Below, in pieces: positions 59,704 to 63,602 of a DNA stretch of 63,602 nucleotides; the first letter of the stretch is position 1, and each line of letters opens with the position of its first letter. The notes under the pieces were generated by a model. It saw only the letters and a program-made list of their open reading frames with translations. It had not been told where the DNA came from and did not search any database. The position numbers and the translations under genes are program-made. This DNA is from a bacterium (GTDB lineage: Bacteria > Elusimicrobiota > Elusimicrobia > Elusimicrobiales > UBA9959), in NCBI GenBank assembly GCA_021811185.1, contig JAJZPL010000018.1, forward strand, positions 1-63,602, read 5' to 3'.

Positions 59704-59785
59704 ATTCTACAAAACAAAACCGCCGGGCATCCCCGGCGGTTCCGCTCTTCAGAAGTTAGGAAGATAGTAAGCAGCGTCCCCTATC
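59704..59785 (-). terminator. Module: leaderless promoter, recurrent hairpin, B-tail
   Basis: TAGAAT (59704-59709, minus strand) lies six bases before the ATG at 59697. The hairpin 59710-59741 (loop CATC) ends the upstream GNAT copy. CTTCAGAAGTTAGGAAGA and TAGTAAGCAGCGTCCCC, a full B-tail, link it to that gene's stop. Confidence 0.75.
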
Positions 59786-59789
59786 CCCC

Positions 59790-60227
59790 CTATCTTGTTT
59801 TGGCGAAGAGGAGCCCGTCCACGGGACGGCCATGCTTAACGGCGTCCTTGACCAGGCGGCCTTCGTACTTGTAGCCGGCCTTTTGCAGCACCCGCGCCGA
59901 AGCCTTGTTCACTACGAAGACCTTGCCGTAGACCCGGCGCAGTTTAAGTTCGTTTAAAGCGTAGCGCGTAAGCGTTTTTACGGCGCCTGAAACTATCCCC
60001 CTCCCCCAGTACTTAACGCCCAGCCAGTAACCTATCTCGGCCCGGTGGCCGTTCATGGCGGACAAACCTATGCCGCCGATAACCGCGCCGTCCAGATTGA
60101 TAGCCAGGTTAAGCTGCGTTTGTTTCTTGCCGCGCTCCACCTTCCTGTCGTTTATGTTCTCCACTATAGAGGGCTCGTCCCCCCTGCGGAAAGGCCTAAG
60201 GCTATAAGGTCCGAATTTAAATTCCAT
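59790..60227 (-). CDS. GNAT N-acetyltransferase, shortened paralogue
   Basis: 145 residues. Nearly identical to the product of 56489-57004 except for an in-frame loss of 26 residues after NDRKVER (the segment with PYPYTLEGARGWVDFNRKLE). In the intact copy the lost 78 bases lie between two GCGCTCCA repeats (56831 and 56909). The acetyl-CoA site remains, but a helix and strand of the core are missing, so activity is doubtful. Promoter and upstream hairpin are duplicated too. Confidence 0.8.
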   Translation of the reverse strand: MEFKFGPYSLRPFRRGDEPSIVENINDRKVERGKKQTQLNLAINLDGAVIGGIGLSAMNGHRAEIGYWLGVKYWGRGIVSGAVKTLTRYALNELKLRRVYGKVFVVNKASARVLQKAGYKYEGRLVKDAVKHGRPVDGLLFAKTR

Positions 60228-60253
60228 ATGATAATTCCCAAGCCACCGCCAAT

Positions 60254-60323
60254 ATTCTACCAAACAAAACCGCCGGCCCCCCCCCGGCGGTTCCGCATCA
60301 GATGACAAGATTCAAGACCTGAA
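60254..60323 (-). terminator. Module with recurrent hairpin and A-tail
   Basis: TGG-TAGAAT (60254-60262, minus strand), hairpin 60261-60292 (C-rich loop), then CATCAGATGACAAGATTC and AAGACCTG, a full A-tail, ahead of the 60340 gene. Confidence 0.7.
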
Positions 60324-60339
60324 CAGATTCTCCAAAACC

Positions 60340-60993
60340 CTAGGCAGGACAATAACAGCTTTCTGCTATGACTCTTTCCTTGAAATCGGACAGATTAAGC
60401 ACGATGTGCTCCTTAAGTTTTGGACGCCCTCCATATTCACATGAAATCCGATTCGGGCATTCAGAAGGGTCCTTAAAACCTTTCCGAGTTCTCCAGAATG
60501 CAATCTGGAATTTTTTTACCCTATTCACATTGTGGTCATAATCGCTCGTGTAGACTTTTTTTGCAGTATCCAAGTCATAAACGTCCAGAGTCCTTCCGAA
60601 TTCGTATGTGCCGGTGTCGACAAACATCCTATTCTTAACGATCCCATAAAACCCATTAAATTCCTTCACACCAGGACTCCTGTATGAATCTTTTGGAATA
60701 ATACTAAGGATATTCTGTAAAGAATCCGTTGAGCCGCAAACCTCTTCGTTTTTGCCCCTGCGCCGCTTATAAACCTCAATATTCTGTCCTGGTTCCTTAT
60801 AGTCCGAAACCTTTACAATATACTTTTTATAGATAAAACAGCCGTCTATTCCAGACTCATAGATCCATACAGTCTCGCCAGGCCCATAAGCTGTACCGGA
60901 GGACATAAACACAAAGCCAGTATCTTTACCATAAGAGAGCGAAGGCAAGGCTGAAGCGCAGAAAATCAGAACCGTAAACACTATTCTCTTCAT
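60340..60993 (-). CDS. Secreted hypothetical protein, low GC
   Basis: 217 residues with a signal peptide (VLIFCASALPSLSYG). The mature part is beta-rich: VWIYESGIDGCFIYKKYIVK, GTYEFGRTLDVYDLDTAKKV. Six cysteines. The gene is clearly lower in GC (about 43-46%) than the first half of the window, which suggests recent gain. No family recognised. GGAG before the ATG sets the start. Confidence 0.6.
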   Translation of the reverse strand: MKRIVFTVLIFCASALPSLSYGKDTGFVFMSSGTAYGPGETVWIYESGIDGCFIYKKYIVKVSDYKEPGQNIEVYKRRRGKNEEVCGSTDSLQNILSIIPKDSYRSPGVKEFNGFYGIVKNRMFVDTGTYEFGRTLDVYDLDTAKKVYTSDYDHNVNRVKKFQIAFWRTRKGFKDPSECPNRISCEYGGRPKLKEHIVLNLSDFKERVIAESCYCPA

Positions 60994-61087
60994 AATCTCC
61001 AATTCCATACGATGCCAAAAATTACACGCCCGCCATTTTCCCCTGCCCACCGCCACAGCCGCGGCCGCTTTATCCATTAATTCCAGC

Positions 61088-61155
61088 AAACCAAACCCGC
61101 CGGGCTTGCCCGGCGGTTCCGCATCAGATGTAAAGATTCAAGACCTGCGCCCATC
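61088..61155 (-). terminator. Recurrent hairpin with A-tail
   Basis: Hairpin 61088-61118 (loop CTTG), then CATCAGATGTAAAGATTC and AAGACCTG, a full A-tail, ending near the stop of the 61166 gene. Confidence 0.7.
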
Positions 61156-61165
61156 TCAACGGCGC

Positions 61166-61459
61166 CTATACGCCGAACTTGCGGAGTCCGGGGAAGAGCG
61201 CAGCCAACAAGCCCAGGGAAAGCAGCACCCCTATTTTAATAAGCAGTTCTTTCCAGGGGAACAGCTGGCTACCATCGGGATTGCTCCAGCCGCCCGGAAA
61301 ATCGTCATCGATCGTAACAAGGTGCCCGACAACCACCAACGCAGAAAATCCAATCAAAGTATAAATATACGCCACCCGCCAAAAGGCTGAAAGACAGATC
61401 GCCGTTCCAATAACGACTGCCAGTGGAACAAGTAAATATTTTATCTTCCCTTTCGCCAT
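61166..61459 (-). CDS. Small membrane protein
   Basis: 97 residues, three hydrophobic segments (about 8-24, 30-46, 74-90) with TIDDDFPGGWSNPDGSQLFP between the last two. Unknown family. A 5' duplicate stub lies at 55770-55841. GC is lower than average. Confidence 0.55.
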   Translation of the reverse strand: MAKGKIKYLLVPLAVVIGTAICLSAFWRVAYIYTLIGFSALVVVGHLVTIDDDFPGGWSNPDGSQLFPWKELLIKIGVLLSLGLLAALFPGLRKFGV

Positions 61460-61500
61460 ATCGTTATCCGCGTCCCCCTACTCCCGCGAAGTACCCCAAT

Positions 61501-61848
61501 TCACCGGAACATGAATAAAGCCACCACGCAGCAGGCAACTACTCCGATATTCCAGATAAGGACACACCAGCGCAGTATGGTTAGATAGCGTCTCGCATCA
61601 ATATCGTTTACAACCCAACTCGGAGTCCAGAAGAGCCAGACAAAGCTTAATTTATTAGTCGCCAACCCGCTCTTAAACAGTCCGCCTTCACTTGAGCGCC
61701 AACCCAAAAGCCCCATAGGCTTGCCGTCAGCAATCCAGCAGTCGTTATGTTTATCATACTCCAGTTTAACAAGCCGGTCAAAGCTTGAGAATGCAGTAAA
61801 CAGACAGCCTAAAAGTATCACAGCCGCGAATATCATAAGCAGGATCAT
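61501..61848 (-). CDS. Small membrane protein
   Basis: 115 residues: a membrane segment at 3-20, a polar loop (DRLVKLEYDKHNDCWIADGK, GLATNKLSFVWLFWTPSWVV) and a second segment at about 90-112. Unknown family, low GC, same direction as the 61166 gene with 41 bases between them. Confidence 0.55.
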   Translation of the reverse strand: MILLMIFAAVILLGCLFTAFSSFDRLVKLEYDKHNDCWIADGKPMGLLGWRSSEGGLFKSGLATNKLSFVWLFWTPSWVVNDIDARRYLTILRWCVLIWNIGVVACCVVALFMFR

Positions 61849-61927
61849 ATTTTACGTTTAGGCCCAACTCTTCCAAATAAGATAACAATTTCCACCCCCC
61901 TCCCGATATACCCCCAAAAGGGTATCC

Positions 61928-61996
61928 CAAAACAAAACCGCCGGGCTCCCCCGGCGGTTCGACATCAGATGTCAAGATTCAAGACCTGACCCCATC
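61928..61996 (-). repeat. Recurrent hairpin with A-tail in a divergent gap
   Basis: Hairpin 61928-61959, then ACATCAGATGTCAAGATTC and AAGACCTGACCCC, the most complete A-tail. The neighbours (61848 and 62104) are divergent, so no gene stops here. Confidence 0.65.
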
Positions 61997-62057
61997 TCAT
62001 CTCCCGCTTTTTACCCGGATTTTACGCGGATTTCACGGAACTCTTACCCCGATTCGG

Positions 62058-62063
62058 TACAAT
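62058..62063 (+). promoter_or_regulatory. -10 box of the 62104 gene
   Basis: TACAAT, 40 bases before the ATG, within AT-rich sequence. No clear -35. Confidence 0.4.
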
Positions 62064-62103
62064 ATTATTGATCCATTACATGCTGAAAAAACAGGAGAAT
62101 ATA

Positions 62104-62277
62104 ATGCCGGATAAAAACAACATCAAAAAGTCAGCCGCCCTGCTCGCGTTCTTTATAAGCGCCGCCGCGTGGGTAACTGTCGAAGCAAAAAAGGAGCCCC
62201 GCCCCATACCCGCGGACGTTTCCGTGCAGTCCGAAAACCCCAACACCGATATAGTCCTTCGCCCCCTCACCGATTAA
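62104..62277 (+). CDS. Small exported or membrane protein
   Basis: 57 residues: MPDKNNIKKSAALLAFFISA, a signal-like or membrane helix, then a polar Pro-rich tail (EPRPIPADVSVQSENPNTDI). CAGGAGAA before the ATG favours this start over one 12 codons upstream. Unknown family. Confidence 0.55.
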   Translation: MPDKNNIKKSAALLAFFISAAAWVTVEAKKEPRPIPADVSVQSENPNTDIVLRPLTD

Positions 62278-62290
62278 CGCGCTTCCCCGC

Positions 62291-62323
62291 CAAAACAAAA
62301 CCGCCGGCTTGGCCGGCGGTTTT
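62291..62323 (-). terminator. Recurrent hairpin, variant
   Basis: Shorter stem (AACCGCCGGC and complement, TTGG-type loop) with CAAAACAAAA on the left and TTTTG on the right. It ends the 62346 gene and possibly the convergent small gene. Confidence 0.85.
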
Positions 62324-62345
62324 GCATGGCCTTTTTCATAAATCG

Positions 62346-62870
62346 TTATGGGATACCGCGCAGTGTCTTCACGGCATCCGCCTTCATGCGCTCCAGCCGC
62401 CTGTTATTGGCGTCGGTCGGCTCAAGCTCGCAGCACTTGCGGCAATATTTCAAGGCCGCCGGGTAATCACCTTTCAGCTCGCAGAGCTCGGAAAGGCGCA
62501 GCCAGGCGGCGGCGTTAGCGGGGTCAGACCCGGCCGCCGCCCTTACCACCGCCTCCTCCTCGGCAAACATGGCCGCCATAAGTTTCCTGTCCCTGGCGAC
62601 CATAGCCACGCGCCAGGCATAAACCACGGTAAGCACCGCGGCCAGCGCGGCCAGGAACCACCCAAACAACGCTACAGCCCCCGTAAAGACCGTAATTGTC
62701 ACAGCGGCAAATACCAGTGTAAAAAGCAGTCCCGCAAAAAAGATCCCGCCCAGCGATATGTCCGCGTCCGTCCCCTTGGTGCCGACCTTCACGATACGGT
62801 CGACTACGAAGAACACGCCGCCGGCCATGGCAGCGAGAAGCAATAAATATACAAGCAAAGGAAACCGCAT
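62346..62870 (-). CDS. Membrane protein with a TPR-like C-terminal tail
   Basis: 174 residues: three membrane segments (about 5-23, 42-62, 65-88), then a helical tail with one TPR-like unit (AAWLRLSELCELKGDYPAAL, KYCRKCCELEPTD). Unknown family; such tails usually bind partner proteins. No hairpin module upstream. Confidence 0.6.
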   Translation of the reverse strand: MRFPLLVYLLLLAAMAGGVFFVVDRIVKVGTKGTDADISLGGIFFAGLLFTLVFAAVTITVFTGAVALFGWFLAALAAVLTVVYAWRVAMVARDRKLMAAMFAEEEAVVRAAAGSDPANAAAWLRLSELCELKGDYPAALKYCRKCCELEPTDANNRRLERMKADAVKTLRGIP

Positions 62871-62969
62871 GGCTTAAATATATCAAATTCCGGATATTCC
62901 AAGTTTTCATCCTGCGTAATGGTGTAGGATCTCGGAGATGAATGTCTGGCCTCCTACTGCCCATCCGTT

Positions 62970-63512
62970 TTATGAAGGGCGGAAGCCTATTTGCTTATTT
63001 GGACCAGCTTGGTTATCTTCTGGTTGGCTCATCCCGTTCATTAGCTGGCGGATAACGTCGACAATAGCTTTTATTTCCGCGTCGTGCCCGCCTAATCTGC
63101 GTTCCAGCTCCGCCAGCTTAACGGCAAGTTCCTTATTGGCGGACACCATGTCCCGCAATCTCACAAAAGCGCGCACCACCGCAATACCGGCCTGGGTAGC
63201 CTCCCTGGAGTTAAGGATATTCGCCGCCTGGATCGCTCCGTATTCTGTAAACGCATAGGGCAGGAACTTTATATTCTGACCGCGCTTCAAGGTAACAAAT
63301 TGTGACCTTGAAAGTTCCTCCGCCTCCCGCTTGGTCAGCTGGAACATAAAATCGACCGGGAACTTTTCGCTTTTCCGCTTAACAGCCTGATTCAGCGCTT
63401 TTGTAGCGACGCCATATAAAGGCGCAAGGTCCCGGTCCAGCATCACCCGCTGCCCGCGGATAATAAGTATCTTTGACTCGATCAGCCCTTGTAAAACAAT
63501 TTCTTTAACCAT
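62970..63512 (-). CDS. ORF6N-domain DNA-binding protein
   Basis: 180 residues. The N-terminal ORF6N domain is clear: ILIIRGQRVMLDRDLAPLYG, TKALNQAVKRKSEKFPVDFM, FTEYGAIQAANIL. A coiled-coil C-terminal region follows (MVSANKELAVKLAELERRLG). ORF6N proteins occur in phages and mobile islands and scattered in chromosomes. GGGGGGC precedes the chosen ATG. It may mark the edge of an accessory segment. Confidence 0.9.
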   Translation of the reverse strand: MVKEIVLQGLIESKILIIRGQRVMLDRDLAPLYGVATKALNQAVKRKSEKFPVDFMFQLTKREAEELSRSQFVTLKRGQNIKFLPYAFTEYGAIQAANILNSREATQAGIAVVRAFVRLRDMVSANKELAVKLAELERRLGGHDAEIKAIVDVIRQLMNGMSQPEDNQAGPNKQIGFRPS

Positions 63513-63602
63513 AAGCCCCCCCGCGATACAAATAGCATAGCAGACCACCCCGACAAGGGCGTGTCGCTCATTAGAGGGTCATTTTTCAAGAAAAAAAGTC
63601 CC

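Noticed and set aside
30051..62323. Integron-like cassette array, given many single genes separated by same-orientation palindromes
   Set aside because: No integrase gene, no GTTRRRY-type attC core sites, genes on both strands with their own promoters, and the palindrome carries a U-rich tail, so terminators with promoters explain it better.
20829..62323. CRISPR array from the repeated 24-bp GC-rich palindrome
   Set aside because: Copies are one per intergenic gap, hundreds to thousands of bases apart, with no regular spacers and no cas genes.
63513..63602. Right edge of the window
   Set aside because: No start, hairpin module or promoter box clear enough to call; the next gene lies outside.

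Overview
The window reads as chromosomal DNA of a high-GC (roughly 60-65%), Gram-negative-type bacterium. It has lgt, several lipoproteins (Slp-like, HpaA-like), many secreted proteins, a class III-signal pilin and envelope peptidases. The pilin N-terminus (FTLIELLVVVLIIG followed by VVEKARMAEA), the number of lineage-specific secreted proteins and the small paralogous families resemble uncultured Elusimicrobiota. That is an inference at about 0.55 confidence, because no rRNA or taxonomic marker is present. I saw no tRNA, rRNA, CRISPR array, integrase or intact transposase gene.

Layout. 1-25 kb is mostly core-like: a ComEC-type MBL-fold fragment, lgt, a trpR-like/trpB pair, an Slp lipoprotein, an RRM protein, DUF2339, a DHFR-fold reductase, a J-domain protein, a phosphodiesterase, a ZIP transporter, a secreted HELGHH protease, a receiver-CheC-like fusion, a pilin, a zinc-ribbon protein, a rhodanese and a DDAH-type hydrolase. 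25-35 kb holds an M15-like peptidase, TPR proteins, an OPT transporter, rsgA, rlmN, a DTW-domain enzyme and a ferritin-like protein. 35-63.6 kb is more accessory. It contains an unusual DsbA-like protein, an rluA-type gene and its decayed copy, ndk, a cysteine-rich tandem-repeat protein, a glycine/tyrosine-periodic secreted protein, a MATE exporter, an M64-like metalloprotease, a CheW-CZB protein, a cyanophycinase-like protein, a P460 cytochrome, an aldo/keto reductase, two GNAT paralogues and a run of lower-GC orphan genes.

The main non-coding signal is a dispersed intergenic module. It is a GC-rich hairpin (10-bp stem AACCGCCGGG, loop usually CTTC on the + strand) with an A-rich left flank that reads as a U-rich terminator tail on the minus strand. 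In many places this runs straight into an extended -10 box for minus-strand transcription (TGn-TAGAAT or variants), just upstream of the next minus-strand gene. Below I call these 'the recurrent hairpin' and 'the TGn-TAnnnT box'. From 35 kb onward many copies also carry one of two extra tails: an A-tail (core TCAAGACCTG, often with ATCAGATG) or a B-tail (core AGCAGCGTCCCC, often with GTTAGGAAGATAGTA). They look like fossil ends of a REP/RAYT-type element.

A second theme is leaderless transcription. At several genes (trpR-like, rlmN, the genes starting at 27305, 37893, 51622 and 59697, and perhaps 3789) a TAnnnT box lies exactly six bases before the start codon. A third theme is local duplication followed by decay. 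An rluA-type gene and a GNAT gene each have a second copy that lost an internal segment between short direct repeats, and two further duplicates survive only as 5' stubs.
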